A DNA stretch of 64,000 bases, taken from positions 145,582-209,581 of the forward strand of contig NZ_LMDM01000012.1 of the NCBI RefSeq assembly GCF_001425825.1, read 5' to 3'. Position numbers and translations under genes: made by a program. The notes beneath the pieces were generated by a model. It worked only from the letters and a program-made list of their open reading frames with translations. It did not search any database and was not told where the DNA came from. Source of the DNA: Rhizobacter sp. Root1238. Its GTDB lineage: Bacteria; Pseudomonadota; Gammaproteobacteria; Burkholderiales; Burkholderiaceae_C. Of this stretch, positions 34,544 through 44,244 are shown one piece after another (the stretch's first letter is position 1; each line of letters begins with the position of its first letter).

Positions 34544-35779
34544 ATGAACGCTCCCCGCCCCACCTCTTCCCCGGCCGGCAAGCCGCTGACGCTGGCCGTG
34601 GTCGGCGCCGGACCGGTCGGGCTGGCGCTGGCGCTGCTGGCGGCGCAGTCGCTGCCGCAGGCCCAGGTCAGCGTGTTCGATGCCCGCCCGCTCGACAAGG
34701 ATGTCTCCGGCGACCCGCGCACGCTGGCGCTGTCGCTCGGCAGCGTGCAGCTGCTGCAGCGGCTCGAGGCCTGGCAGGCCGATGCGGCGCAGCCGATCGT
34801 CGAGGTGCATGTCTCGCAGCAGCCGCCGTCGCTCGGCGCGGCGCTGGCGGCCTGGGTCGGCGAGCCGACGGTGCGCATCAGCGCACTCGAAGAGGCGGTG
34901 CCGATGCTGGGCGCGGTGCTGTCCTATGGCGGCATCGTCGCGCCGCTGCAGCGCGCCTGGCTGGCCGCCTGCGAGCGTGAACCGCAGCGGCTGCTGAGCC
35001 GCTTCGGCCAGCCGGTGCAGGGGCTGAAGCCGATGGCCGACGGCGTCGAGGTCGATGCCGGCATCGCCGAGCGCTTCGACCTGGCGGTGGTGGCCGAGGG
35101 CGGCGTGTTCAGCCAGCTGCCCCGCGAGCGCCTGGGCAGCGTGCGCGAGCCGCTGCACCGCGACTACCGGCAGACGGCGTGGGTCGGCACCGTGACGCTC
35201 GCGAACGCGCGGCCGGGCGTCGCCTACGAGCGCTTCACGCGCCACGGGCCGGCGGCGCTGCTGCCGCTGAAGAACGGCCAGGCCTCGCTGGTGTGGTGCG
35301 TGCCGGGCCACGACGACCCGGTCGAGCCGCTGAACGACGCGCAGCGGCTTGCGGTGCTGAACACGATGTTCGATGCCGAGGTCGGTGCGATCACCGCGGT
35401 GTCGCCGCTGAAGCGCTTCGCGCTGGGGCTGAGCGCCGAGCGCACGCTGACCGACGGCCGCACCGTGCGCATCGGCAACGCGGCGCAGACGCTGCACCCA
35501 GTGGCGGGGCAGGGCCTGAACCTGGGCTTGCGCGATGCGTTCGAGCTGGTGCAGGCCTTGTCGCGCAACGCGGACGTGGCGCAGGTGCTGCGGCGGCTCG
35601 AATGGCAGCGCGGGCCGGACCGCTGGGCGATGATCGCCGCGACCGATTTCCTGGCGCGCAGCTTCACGTGGAAGCTGCCGGGGGCAGGGGCGGCACGCGG
35701 GCTGGGGATGGTGGCGTTGCAGGCGCTGAAGCCGGTCAAGTCGGCACTGGCGCGGCAGATGATGTTCGGTTCGAGGTGA
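34544..35779 (+). CDS. UbiH/UbiF/VisC-family FAD-dependent hydroxylase
   Basis: A 411-residue class A flavoprotein monooxygenase of the ubiquinone-biosynthesis group, which hydroxylates the quinone ring (C6 in UbiI, C4 in UbiH, C5 in UbiF). FAD motif TLAVVGAGPVGLALAL (residues 17-32), the DPRTLALSLGSVQLLQ block near 60, and the second FAD motif GNAAQTLHPVAGQGLNLGLRD near 322. Which of the three activities applies cannot be decided from motifs. The ATG at 34544 has GAGG nine bases upstream. The end of the gene faces a composite palindromic repeat. Confidence 0.88.
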   Translation: MNAPRPTSSPAGKPLTLAVVGAGPVGLALALLAAQSLPQAQVSVFDARPLDKDVSGDPRTLALSLGSVQLLQRLEAWQADAAQPIVEVHVSQQPPSLGAALAAWVGEPTVRISALEEAVPMLGAVLSYGGIVAPLQRAWLAACEREPQRLLSRFGQPVQGLKPMADGVEVDAGIAERFDLAVVAEGGVFSQLPRERLGSVREPLHRDYRQTAWVGTVTLANARPGVAYERFTRHGPAALLPLKNGQASLVWCVPGHDDPVEPLNDAQRLAVLNTMFDAEVGAITAVSPLKRFALGLSAERTLTDGRTVRIGNAAQTLHPVAGQGLNLGLRDAFELVQALSRNADVAQVLRRLEWQRGPDRWAMIAATDFLARSFTWKLPGAGAARGLGMVALQALKPVKSALARQMMFGSR

Positions 35780-35787
35780 ACACCAAC

Positions 35788-35906
35788 CCGTTCGCCCTGA
35801 GCAGGGACTGAGCTTGTCGAAGGCCCGTCCGTCGAAGGGTTGTGTCCGAGCGCGCGAGGCCTTCGACAAGCTCAGTCCGACCCTTCGACAAGCTCAGGGC
35901 GAACGG
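35788..35906. repeat. Composite palindromic repeat, copy A (119 bp)
   Basis: This element begins CCGTTCGCCCTGAG and ends CTCAGGGCGAACGG, with internal units CTGAGCTTGTCGAAGG and CCTTCGACAAGCTCAG. Its outer arms are inverted repeats and the inner units fold into one or two hairpins. It lies between the 3' ends of the Ubi hydroxylase and the ROK repressor. Copy B at 53586-53705, in opposite orientation, is almost identical apart from a variable centre. Confidence 0.9.
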
Positions 35907-35919
35907 AACATGGCCGGAA

Positions 35920-37131
35920 TCAAGGCTCCAGCTTCAGGAACAGATCCCGGTCCGGCGCGAAGTTCGCGTACAGCGGCAGCAGCGCGCCACCCATCGCCCG
36001 CGCATCCGAACCGATCGTGCCCGGCAGCACCTCCGGCCGCGCGACGCCTTCCCAGCTGTAGCCGTCCAGCGCCGCCGTCAGCTCGCGCAGCAGCGCCGCC
36101 AGCAGCCCTCGGCCGAACGAGCCGTCGATGATCACGCCCTCCAGGTCGAGCAGGCAGGCCGCCGTGTGCACCGCCAGCGCGATGCCGGGGCAGGCGTCGC
36201 GCAGCCAGGCCTCGGTGATCGGCAGCCACGGCGCACTCAGTGCGCGCTCGTCCAGCCAGGCGTCCTCGGCCAGCCCGGCCTCGCGCCAGCGCGCTTCCAG
36301 GTCGAACAGCGAGGCCAGGCTCAGCAGCTGTCGCGGGAGGCCGCTGCCGTCGTTCGCGCCCAGCGCCAGCGAGCCGACTGCGCCGGCATTGCCGCTGACG
36401 CCGCCGCGCAAGTGGCTGTCCAGCACCAGCCCGCCGCCGATGAAGGTGTCGACGAAGATGTACAGGTAGCTGCGCATGCTGCGCCCGCGGCCGGCCACCA
36501 GCTCGGCCACGCAGGCGGCCGCGGTGTCTTTCACGAACACCACCGGCAGCTCGGTCAGCGCGGCCACGCGGGCGCGGATGTCGATCAGCGCCCAGGCCCG
36601 CGCCGCCTCGGCCGACAGCCCGAGCAGCGACTCCCATCCGCCGAGCGACAGCGGCGCCGCGACACCCACGCCGTGCAGCACGCGCGCCCGCTCGGGGCCG
36701 AGCCGGCCGCGCAGTTCCGCCAGGCCGTCGGCGATCTCGTCGAACAGCGTGCGCGGGTCGGGGAAGGCATAGGCCCGCACCAGCCGCTCGCGCACCTGGC
36801 CGGTGAAATCGACCAGCAGCATGTCCATGCCGCGCCGGCCGATCTTGATGCCGATCGAGAACGCGCCGTCCGGGTTCAATGCCATCGGCACCGACGGCTG
36901 GCCGACCTTGCCGCGCACCGGCGCCTGCTTGACGACCAGCCCATCGCCTTCGAGCCGGCCGATGATCAGCTGCACCGTCTGCGGCGTCAGGTGCGTCAGC
37001 CGTGCGATCTCGGCCTTCGGCAGCGCGCCGTGCAGCCGGATCGCCTGCAGCACCACGCGCTCGTTGAACTGCCGCATGCCGACATGGTTGGAGCCGCGCG
37101 GCCGCAGCCGGCTGGACTGGAGCTCGGTCAT
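35920..37131 (-). CDS. ROK-family transcriptional repressor of the fructose operon
   Basis: A 403-residue ROK protein. The N-terminal winged helix (LQAIRLHGALPKAEIARLTH then LTPQTVQLIIGRLEGDGLV) precedes a ROK sugar-kinase-like domain with the ATPase-type signature FVDTFIGGGLVLDSHLRGG. The usual Cys-rich zinc motif of ROK proteins is absent; the equivalent region reads GSLALGANDGSGLP. Sugar probably binds in the ROK domain and releases DNA. The gene is last in a minus-strand set with fucU, frcA, frcC and frcB (overlap ATGA with fucU), and the palindrome at 40417-40441 is the likely operator. The zinc-site loss is a real oddity. Confidence 0.86.
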   Translation of the reverse strand: MTELQSSRLRPRGSNHVGMRQFNERVVLQAIRLHGALPKAEIARLTHLTPQTVQLIIGRLEGDGLVVKQAPVRGKVGQPSVPMALNPDGAFSIGIKIGRRGMDMLLVDFTGQVRERLVRAYAFPDPRTLFDEIADGLAELRGRLGPERARVLHGVGVAAPLSLGGWESLLGLSAEAARAWALIDIRARVAALTELPVVFVKDTAAACVAELVAGRGRSMRSYLYIFVDTFIGGGLVLDSHLRGGVSGNAGAVGSLALGANDGSGLPRQLLSLASLFDLEARWREAGLAEDAWLDERALSAPWLPITEAWLRDACPGIALAVHTAACLLDLEGVIIDGSFGRGLLAALLRELTAALDGYSWEGVARPEVLPGTIGSDARAMGGALLPLYANFAPDRDLFLKLEP

Positions 37132-37562
37132 GGCCGAAGGGCGTCGGCGATGACGCCCTTCTTGAAGAGGATGTTGGCGAACGGTTGCATCTCGCCAGTC
37201 TGCACGATCGCGAAGGCGCCGCGCACCCGCTCGTAGAACGCGAAGCGCTCGACGGCCTCGCACTGCGCACCCAGCGGATCGAGGATCTCGCGCTGCAGCG
37301 CCGAGCGGTAGCCGTCGGCCGTGCCGCTCACCTGCATGTAGGCGACCGGCCGCGGCACCGCCGCGTCGAGCGGGAACACCGACAGCACGGCCGCGCAGGC
37401 GCGCGCCATGCCGATGCCGGGCAGGCGCAGCACCGGCTTGCCGCCGGCCAGCGATTCGGCGGTGAAGTTGGCGTCGGCCAGCACCACCTCGTCGCCGTGG
37501 CCCATCTCGCACAGCAGCTTCAGCAGGGCCGGCGTCAGCACCGGGTCGATGTTCTTCAGCAT
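37128..37562 (-). CDS. RbsD/FucU-family sugar mutarotase
   Basis: A 144-residue member of the RbsD/FucU family, which interconverts anomers of a sugar such as fucose, ribose or fructose after uptake. Motifs: MLKNIDPVLTPALLKLLCEM then GHGDEVVLADANF (His22 and Asp24 are the catalytic pair in the family), and a C-terminal GEMQPFANILFKKGV. Length is usual. The placement between frcA and the ROK repressor gene implies fructose or a fructose-like sugar as substrate. The start lies 16 bases after the frcA stop, and the stop overlaps the ROK start. Confidence 0.88.
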   Translation of the reverse strand: MLKNIDPVLTPALLKLLCEMGHGDEVVLADANFTAESLAGGKPVLRLPGIGMARACAAVLSVFPLDAAVPRPVAYMQVSGTADGYRSALQREILDPLGAQCEAVERFAFYERVRGAFAIVQTGEMQPFANILFKKGVIADALRP

Positions 37563-37578
37563 GGGGTCGGCACCGGGT

Positions 37579-38375
37579 TCAGGCCAGGCAATCGGCCGGC
37601 AGTTCGTCGACCCGCTTTGCGCCGGTCATCACCGCCACCGTGTCGCTCATGCTGATCTTCTTCGGGTTGACCACGGCCGCGCGCTTGCCGAGCCGCGCGA
37701 TGTGGATGCGGTCGGCGATCTCGAACACATGCGGCATGTTGTGGCTGATCAGGATCACCGGCAGGCCCTTGTCGCGCACGCGGCGGATCAGCTCCAGCAC
37801 CATGTTGCCTTCCTTGACGCCGAGCGCCGCGGTCGGCTCGTCCATGATGACCACGTGCTGCGCGAACGCCGCCGCGCGGCCCACCGCGACGCACTGGCGC
37901 TGCCCGCCCGACAGCGTCTCGACCGCCTGCGTCATCGAGCGGATGCCGACCTTCAGCTCGTTCATCCGCGTGATGCTTTCCTCCAGCATCTTCTTCTTGT
38001 CGAGCATGCGCAGCACGTTGCCGAGGAAGCCCGGGCGGCGCAGTTCGCGGCCGAGGAACAGGTTCTCGGCGATGCTCATCGCCGGCGCCACCGCGAGGTC
38101 CTGGTAGACGGTCTCGATGCCGGCGCGGCGCGCGTCGATCGGGCTCCTGAAGTGGATGACCTTGCCGTCGAGCTTGATCTCGCCCTCGTCGGGGATGGTC
38201 GCGCCCGACAAGGCCTTGATCAGCGACGACTTGCCGGCGCCGTTGTCGCCGATCACCGCGAGGATCTCGCCGGCGCGCAGCTCGAAATCGGCGCCGTCGA
38301 GCGCGACGACCTGGCCGTAGCGTTTCACGAGGCCGCGGGCCTCCATCACGATCGGCGCGTTTGCCGTGGTGCTCA

Positions 38376-38376
<1 letters not shown>
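37579..38376 (-). CDS. frcA: Fructose ABC transporter ATPase
   Basis: A 265-residue ABC ATPase with a single nucleotide-binding domain, as in FrcA of Sinorhizobium rather than the two-domain RbsA type. Walker A GDNGAGKSSLI, Q-loop VYQDLAVAPA, signature LSGGQRQCVAVGRA, Walker B VVIMDEPTAALG, and switch ISHNMPHVFEIADRI. It powers import of a monosaccharide across the inner membrane with the permease and binding protein encoded before it. It overlaps the permease stop by one base (TGATG). The fructokinase gene across the operator region supports fructose as substrate. Confidence 0.9.
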
Positions 38377-39328
<952 letters not shown>

Positions 39329-39329
<1 letters not shown>

Positions 39330-40345
39330 CACTTCTTGCCCCAGCACAGGTCCGTGCCGGTCTTCACGTCCTTGCTGTCGACGCCGGCCACCGGCTTCGC
39401 GGCGATCAGCGTGACGCCGGTGTCGGTGTAGCCGCTCGGCTTCTTGCCGGTCTTCGCGTACTCGATGCCGGCCTCGACGCCCATCGCCGCCATCTTCAGC
39501 GGGTACTGCTGCGAGGTCGCCGCGATGACGCCGGCGCCGACGTCCTTGATGCCCTGGCAGCCGCCGTCGACCGACACGATCGTCACGCCCTTCTCCTTGC
39601 CGGCCGACTTCAGCGCCTTGTACGCACCGGCGGCGGCCGGCTCGTTGATCGTGTAGACCAGCGTCACCTCGGGGCTCTTCTGCAGGCAGTTCTCCATCGC
39701 GGTCTGCGCCTTGGCCTGGTCGCCGAAGCTGTCGGCCATGCAGACCACCTCGGCGGCCTTGCCGAGTTCGTTGCTCTTCGCATCGGGCGCGGCCAGGCCG
39801 AAGCCCTTCAGGAAGCCGTTGTGGCGCTGTGCACCGACCGGGTGGCCGGGGAACAGGTCGAGCGTGACGATCTTCACCGGCTTGCCCGCCATCGCCACCT
39901 TCGCGTACTGGCCGATCAGCACGCCGGCCTGGTAGTTGTCGGTCGCGAACAGCGCGTCGGTGCCGTCGGTCGGGTCGGTCGGGCTGTCGAGCGCGATCAC
40001 CAGCACGCCCTTGTCGCGCGCCTTCTTGATCGCCGGCACGATGGCCTTCGAGTCGCTCGGCGTGATCAGGATCGTCTTGGCGCCGGCGGCGATCATGTTC
40101 TCCATCGCGGTCACCTGGCCGGCGTTGTCGCCATCGGCCTTGCCGGCACCGGTCAGGAGCTTCGCGCCCTTGGACTTGGCGGCCTCGTTGGCGCCTTCCT
40201 TCATCTTCACGAAGAAGGGGTTGGTCTCGGTCTTCGTGATCAGGCCGATGATCGGCTGGTCGGCGGCCTGCGCCGCGGGTCCGGCCACCAGCAGGGCAGC
40301 AGCGGCGGTGATCGACGAGAGGATCGGCAGGGTCTTCAGGCGCAT
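39329..40345 (-). CDS. frcB: Fructose-binding periplasmic protein
   Basis: A 338-residue periplasmic type 1 binding protein with a signal peptide (LPILSSITAAAALLVAGPA, cleavage near AQAADQP). Blocks of the RbsB-like fold are IIGLITKTETNPFFVKMKEGA, LLTGAGKADGDNAGQV, TILITPSDSKAIVPAI, and VLVIALDSPTDPTDG. The final GTDLCWGKK is seen in FrcB-like proteins, which bind fructose (and sometimes ribose or mannose). It is first in the frcBCA-fucU-rok run, and a promoter with an overlapping palindrome lies 55-80 bases upstream. Confidence 0.9.
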
Positions 40346-40399
40346 GGCTTGTCTCCGTTGTGGTGTGGGGTGAGGTGGCGTATCGGGAACGCGCCGCAA

Positions 40400-40428
40400 A
40401 GTATGGACAGCGGCGTTTAATAAATCAA
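40400..40428 (-). promoter_or_regulatory. Promoter of the frcBCA operon
   Basis: Reading on the minus strand, TTGATT (40423-40428) and CATACT (40400-40405) are separated by exactly 17 bases. TTGATT lies within the palindrome, so repressor binding would block polymerase. The transcript would begin near 40393, with a leader of about 48 bases before the frcB ATG. Confidence 0.6.
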
Positions 40429-40441
40429 GTTGATTGATTAA
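40417..40441. promoter_or_regulatory. Palindromic operator between frcB and fructokinase
   Basis: Arms TTAATAAATCAA and TTGATTGATTAA (11 of 12 complementary) around a single central G, in an AT-rich island unlike the GC-rich surroundings. The site lies between two divergent operons and overlaps the frcB -35; a second TTGATT on the plus strand (40430-40435) could serve the kinase gene. The likely ligand is the ROK repressor encoded at 35920-37131. Confidence 0.7.
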
Positions 40442-40531
40442 TGGAAAACCCTGTAGCCTCCGCGTCCCGCCGGCGGGCAAGCTGGCGGGCCGATGGCCGT
40501 CTTTCCTTCATCTGTCCCGTGGGAGCGTTCG

Positions 40532-41455
40532 ATGTTCGTGGTGTGTGGCGAAGCCTTGATGGATGTGTTCTCGACCGGCTCGACGCCGACCGGCGTCAGC
40601 CTGGATGCGCGCATCGGCGGCTCGCCGTTCAACGTCGCGGTCGGGCTGGCGCGGCTGGCGCAGCCGGTGGCGTTCTTCGGCGGCGTGTCGAGCGGCTTCC
40701 TCGGCGAGCGGCTGGTGGCGGCGATGCAGGCGGAGCGCGTCGACACGCGGGCTTTGCACGTCAGCAGCGCGCCGACGACGCTGGGCCTGGTCGGGCTCGA
40801 TGCGGCCGGCGTGCCGTCGTATGCGTTCTACGGGCATGGCGCGGCCGACCGCGAGGTGCCGGTCGAGGCGCTGCAGCGCGTGCCGGCCGATGCGGCGGTG
40901 ATCCACGTTGGCTCGTTCAACACCGTTGTCGAGCCGGTGGCCGGCACCTTGCGCGCGCTGGTCGAGCGCGAACACCGTCGCTGCCTGATCTCGTACGACC
41001 CGAACATCCGGCTGAACGTCGAACCCGATGTCGTGCGCTGGCGCGAGCAGCTGCAGTGGATGCTGCCGCGCACGCACCTGCTGAAGGTCAGCGACGAGGA
41101 CCTGGCGCTGCTGTACCCGGGGGTGGCGCACGAGGCCTTGGCGCGGCAGTGGCTCGCGGCCGGTGTCGCGCTGGTGGTGGTGACGCGCGGCGCCCAGGGC
41201 GCGATCGGCTGGACCGCGTCGGCGCAGGCCGAGGCGAAGCCGGTGGTGGTGACGGTGATCGACACCGTCGGCGCCGGCGACACCTTCCAGGCGGCGTTGC
41301 TGACCTGGCTGGCCGAGCGCGATTCGCTGAGCGGCGCGGCGATCGCGGCGCTGGCGTCGACGCAGCTGGGGCAGGCGCTGGACTTCGCGGCGAAGGCCGC
41401 GGCGATCACCTGCTCGCGGCGGGGCGCGGACCTGCCGCGGCGGGACGAACTCTAG
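40532..41455 (+). CDS. Fructokinase, PfkB family
   Basis: A 307-residue PfkB-family carbohydrate kinase, which phosphorylates fructose to fructose 6-phosphate with ATP. VCGEALMDVF at the N-terminus, ARIGGSPFNVAVGLARLA near residue 33, SYDPNIR near 155, and the anion-hole/catalytic motif DTVGAGDTF with Asp250 near residue 244. The ATG at 40532 was chosen over an earlier in-frame start because the enzyme's beta-strand begins there and GGGAG lies upstream. Divergent from frcBCA, with a shared operator. Fructose is inferred from context, and 2-keto-3-deoxygluconate or related sugars remain possible. Confidence 0.88.
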   Translation: MFVVCGEALMDVFSTGSTPTGVSLDARIGGSPFNVAVGLARLAQPVAFFGGVSSGFLGERLVAAMQAERVDTRALHVSSAPTTLGLVGLDAAGVPSYAFYGHGAADREVPVEALQRVPADAAVIHVGSFNTVVEPVAGTLRALVEREHRRCLISYDPNIRLNVEPDVVRWREQLQWMLPRTHLLKVSDEDLALLYPGVAHEALARQWLAAGVALVVVTRGAQGAIGWTASAQAEAKPVVVTVIDTVGAGDTFQAALLTWLAERDSLSGAAIAALASTQLGQALDFAAKAAAITCSRRGADLPRRDEL

Positions 41456-41459
41456 GGCC

Positions 41460-42566
41460 TCAGACCACGCATCCCCGCGCATCGACCGGCCACACGCCTT
41501 CGACGACGCTCTCCGCCAGGCCACCCCTCACCGCGACATAGCGGTCGTGCAGGTTGACCGTCGGATCGCAATGCCCCGGCACCAGCCAGACCGTGTCGCC
41601 CAGCGCCGGCAGCGCATCGCGCCCCGGGTGCAGGATGCCGTGCTCGTCGCCGCCGTTCGCGAACACCAGCTCGCGCTGCCAGGTGCGCGGCAGCCCGCTG
41701 TCGATCGCATGCGACTTGTGGCCGGCGTCGACCACCGCATGCGACGCGCCGCGGCTGACCACCTGGCTCTTGACGAACAGCGCCTGCTCGAACACCGGCG
41801 CCCCAGGCGTCGGCTGGTTGTCGGCGTAGTCGCGGTCCATGAACAGGTAGCTGCCGGCCTGCAGCTCGCCGCAGACGCCGCCGGCCGCCTCGAATGCGAA
41901 GCTGCCGGTGCCGGCACCGGTCACCAGCGGGCACGCGATACCGGCCGCCGTCACCGAGGCCTGCGCGGCCCGCGTCAGCGCGATCGCATGGCGGATCGCC
42001 GCCGCGCGCTCGTCGGCGTTGCGCAGGTGCTGCGCCTTGCCGTGGTACGCCTGCAACCCGGCGAAGCGCAGACCGTGCGACACCACCTGGTGCGCGAGCG
42101 CGCCGGCCGCGGTCGGCGCGACGCCGCAGCGGCCCTGGCCGACGTCGATCTCGACGAACACGTCGAGCGCGCTGCCGGCCGCTTTCAGCGCGAGCGCGAG
42201 CCGGTCGATGCCGAGCGGCGAATCGACCGCGATCGCGAGCCGGATCCGGCCGGCCAGCGCGGCCACCCGCGCCAGCTTGGCCGCATCGACGATCTCGTTG
42301 CTGATGTAGATGTCGCCGACCCCGCCGGCCGCCAGCGCCTCGGCCTCCGACAGCTTCTGCACGCACACGCCGACCGCACCGGCGGCGATCTGCAGCCCGG
42401 CGATGTGCGCGCTCTTGTGCATCTTCGCGTGCGGGCGCAGCTTCAGCCGGTGCTCGCGCGCGAACGTGGCCATGCGCGCCAGGTTGCGCTCCATCGCGTC
42501 GAGGTCGATCACCAGCGCCGGCGTCTCAACCGCCGCGACCGGGTCGCCGACCCGCGCGCCCGTCAT
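41460..42566 (-). CDS. D-threonine aldolase / DSD1-family PLP enzyme
   Basis: A 368-residue fold-III PLP enzyme of the alanine racemase-like DSD1/D-threonine aldolase family. The PLP lysine lies in LRPHAKMHK (Lys48), and the metal pair is H-C-D at residues 332-334 (GHCDPT), the spacing used by D-threonine aldolase rather than the H-x-C of D-serine dehydratase. It probably splits D-3-hydroxy-amino acids such as D-threonine to glycine and aldehyde with Mn2+. The ATG at 42566 overlaps the phosphatase gene's stop by four bases (ATGA), so the two genes are coupled. Convergent to the fructokinase gene with a four-base gap. Confidence 0.88.
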   Translation of the reverse strand: MTGARVGDPVAAVETPALVIDLDAMERNLARMATFAREHRLKLRPHAKMHKSAHIAGLQIAAGAVGVCVQKLSEAEALAAGGVGDIYISNEIVDAAKLARVAALAGRIRLAIAVDSPLGIDRLALALKAAGSALDVFVEIDVGQGRCGVAPTAAGALAHQVVSHGLRFAGLQAYHGKAQHLRNADERAAAIRHAIALTRAAQASVTAAGIACPLVTGAGTGSFAFEAAGGVCGELQAGSYLFMDRDYADNQPTPGAPVFEQALFVKSQVVSRGASHAVVDAGHKSHAIDSGLPRTWQRELVFANGGDEHGILHPGRDALPALGDTVWLVPGHCDPTVNLHDRYVAVRGGLAESVVEGVWPVDARGCVV

Positions 42567-43252
42567 GCCGCGTGGCCCACGCGGTCGGGGATCGCCTGGC
42601 CGGTCGCGTTGCCGGGGTCGTCCAGCGCCGGCGCCTCGACGCCGTCGAAATGGTGCGTGTCGTTCCAGCCGACCAGCGTGAAGCCCTCGGGCGTGTAGAG
42701 CAGCCGGTTGATGCTCGCATTGCCGAGCTGCCACGAGCGCGGCGCCTGCAGGTCGATGCGGGCCGCGGCGCGGTACAGGCAGTCCATCACGCCGCCGTGC
42801 GCGACGATCGCGATGCTGCGGCCGAGGTGCGCCTCGGCCAGCCGCGTCACGGCGCCGACGCAGCGCGCCGACAGCTGCTGCAGGTTCTCGCCGCCCTCGG
42901 GGCCGTAGTCGGGGTCGCGCTGGCGCCAGCGCAGGCTCTGCTCGGGCCAGCGCGCCTCGATCTCGGCGAAGGTCCAGCCCTCGAAGATGCCGAAGCTGCG
43001 CTCGCGCAGGCCGGCATCGGCGTGCACCGGCAGCCCGTGCGGCCGGGCGACCGCCTGTGCGGTCTCGAAGGCGCGCTGCAGGTCGCTCGCGAACACCAGG
43101 TCGATCTGCTCGTGCGCCAGTGCGGCGCCGAGGCGCCCGGCCTGCCAGCGGCCCTTGTCGTTCAGCGGAATGTCGGTGTGGCCCTGGATGCGGCCGTCGA
43201 CATTCCACGCGGTCTCGCCGTGGCGGATCGCGAGGATGCGGGTCAGTTGCAT
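42563..43252 (-). CDS. Histidine phosphatase family protein (GpmB-like)
   Basis: A 229-residue histidine phosphatase. The catalytic RHGETAWN (His near residue 10) begins the fold, with DLVFASDLQRAFETAQA near residue 51, the acid/base Glu in LRERSFGIFEGWTF near 83, and the second His in VAHGGVMDCLY near 150. It hydrolyses phosphomonoesters and may act on sugar phosphates or other small molecules; the family includes GpmB, CobC and other phosphatases. It overlaps the downstream aldolase gene by ATGA. An upstream start is not needed. Confidence 0.88.
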   Translation of the reverse strand: MQLTRILAIRHGETAWNVDGRIQGHTDIPLNDKGRWQAGRLGAALAHEQIDLVFASDLQRAFETAQAVARPHGLPVHADAGLRERSFGIFEGWTFAEIEARWPEQSLRWRQRDPDYGPEGGENLQQLSARCVGAVTRLAEAHLGRSIAIVAHGGVMDCLYRAAARIDLQAPRSWQLGNASINRLLYTPEGFTLVGWNDTHHFDGVEAPALDDPGNATGQAIPDRVGHAA

Positions 43253-43270
43253 GGAATCAGTGGATTGGAA

Positions 43271-43897
43271 TCAGGCGAGTCGTCGGTTGAGCGTGTAGGT
43301 GCCCGAATGCGTGGCTTCGGCCAGCACATGGCGGGCGATCGCGGCGCGCACCTGCGCGCCGGTGAACGCGCCGTCGACCGGCGCGCGGGCGATGTCGAGC
43401 GCATACAGCGTGAACACGTAGTGGTGCACCAGCGAATCGTTGAACGGCGGGAACGGGCCGTCGTAGCCGAAGTACTGCCCGGCCTTCTCGGCGTCACCGG
43501 CGAACCAGCCGGTGTAGTCGTTCAGGCCGTGCCGCGCGCCGTGCAGCGTCTGCGGGCCCGGCTTGCCACGCGGGGTGAAGCCGCGGCTGAACTCGCCCTC
43601 GGCGATCGCCGACAGGTCGGCCGGCAGGTCGACCATCACCCAGTGGAAGAAGTCGACGCGCGGCAGGTCGCTCGGCACCTCGCGGTCGGCCTGGTTCACG
43701 TCGTCGCCCCGGCTGGGCACGTCAAAGTCGTGGCAGATCAGCGCCAGCGACTGCGTGCCGGGCGGCACCTCGCTCCAGGCCAGGTGCGGGTTCAGGTTGT
43801 CGGAGAAGCCGACACCGGCGCTGCCGTCGAGCCGCCCGGCGGCATGGCGGGCCGGGATGCGGTCTCCGTTGATCCAGCTGTCACTCCACAACTTCAT
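43271..43897 (-). CDS. YbhB/YbcL-family PEBP-like protein
   Basis: A 208-residue phosphatidylethanolamine-binding-protein (Raf kinase inhibitor-like) family member. NLNPHLAWSEVPPGTQSLAL near residue 36, DFFHWVMVDLPADLSAI near 83, and the pocket GKPGPQTLHGARHGLND near 113 with HHYVFTLYALD later. Function in bacteria is unknown; the fold binds small anionic ligands. Two starts are possible, ATG 43903 and ATG 43897. The second is preferred because AAGGA lies six bases upstream of it, whereas it abuts the first. Stands alone among minus-strand genes. Confidence 0.85.
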   Translation of the reverse strand: MKLWSDSWINGDRIPARHAAGRLDGSAGVGFSDNLNPHLAWSEVPPGTQSLALICHDFDVPSRGDDVNQADREVPSDLPRVDFFHWVMVDLPADLSAIAEGEFSRGFTPRGKPGPQTLHGARHGLNDYTGWFAGDAEKAGQYFGYDGPFPPFNDSLVHHYVFTLYALDIARAPVDGAFTGAQVRAAIARHVLAEATHSGTYTLNRRLA

Positions 43898-43920
43898 GGC
43901 CATTCCTTCTCGAACCGCGT

Positions 43921-44244
43921 TCAGACACCCCAGGTGATCTCGGCGTCGGCCGATTGCGAGCGCTTCATCATCTCGACCAGCGGCCAGGCCCGCTGGCGCA
44001 GGTTCACGCCGTCGGCCGGCGGCAGCTTCTTGCCGGCGGCCGCGGCCTCCTGCTCGGCCGCCTTGCGCGCCGCCTCGTCCTGCGCGATGGCCGCTTCCAG
44101 CGCGCCGATCGCGCCCGGCATCTGCGCCGGCTCGATGATGCCGGTCGCGCCCGGCGTCTTTCCGATCAGGCGCAGCACCTGGTCGCCGTTCGGGCCCATC
44201 ATGATCACGTCGCCGGCCGCCTTCGATTTGAACTTGTAGATCAT
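43921..44244 (-). CDS. DUF1840 small protein
   Basis: A 107-residue protein of the DUF1840 family: MIYKFKSKAAGDVIMMGPNG, then QVLRLIGKTPGATGIIEPAQ and a charged Ala/Glu segment (DEAARKAAEQEAAAAGKK), ending in RQRAWPLVEMMKRSQSADAE. Its function is not known; it is common in beta-proteobacteria. The ATG at 44244 overlaps the stop of the cfa gene by four bases, so it is translated from the cfa transcript. No signal or membrane segment. Confidence 0.83.
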   Translation of the reverse strand: MIYKFKSKAAGDVIMMGPNGDQVLRLIGKTPGATGIIEPAQMPGAIGALEAAIAQDEAARKAAEQEAAAAGKKLPPADGVNLRQRAWPLVEMMKRSQSADAEITWGV

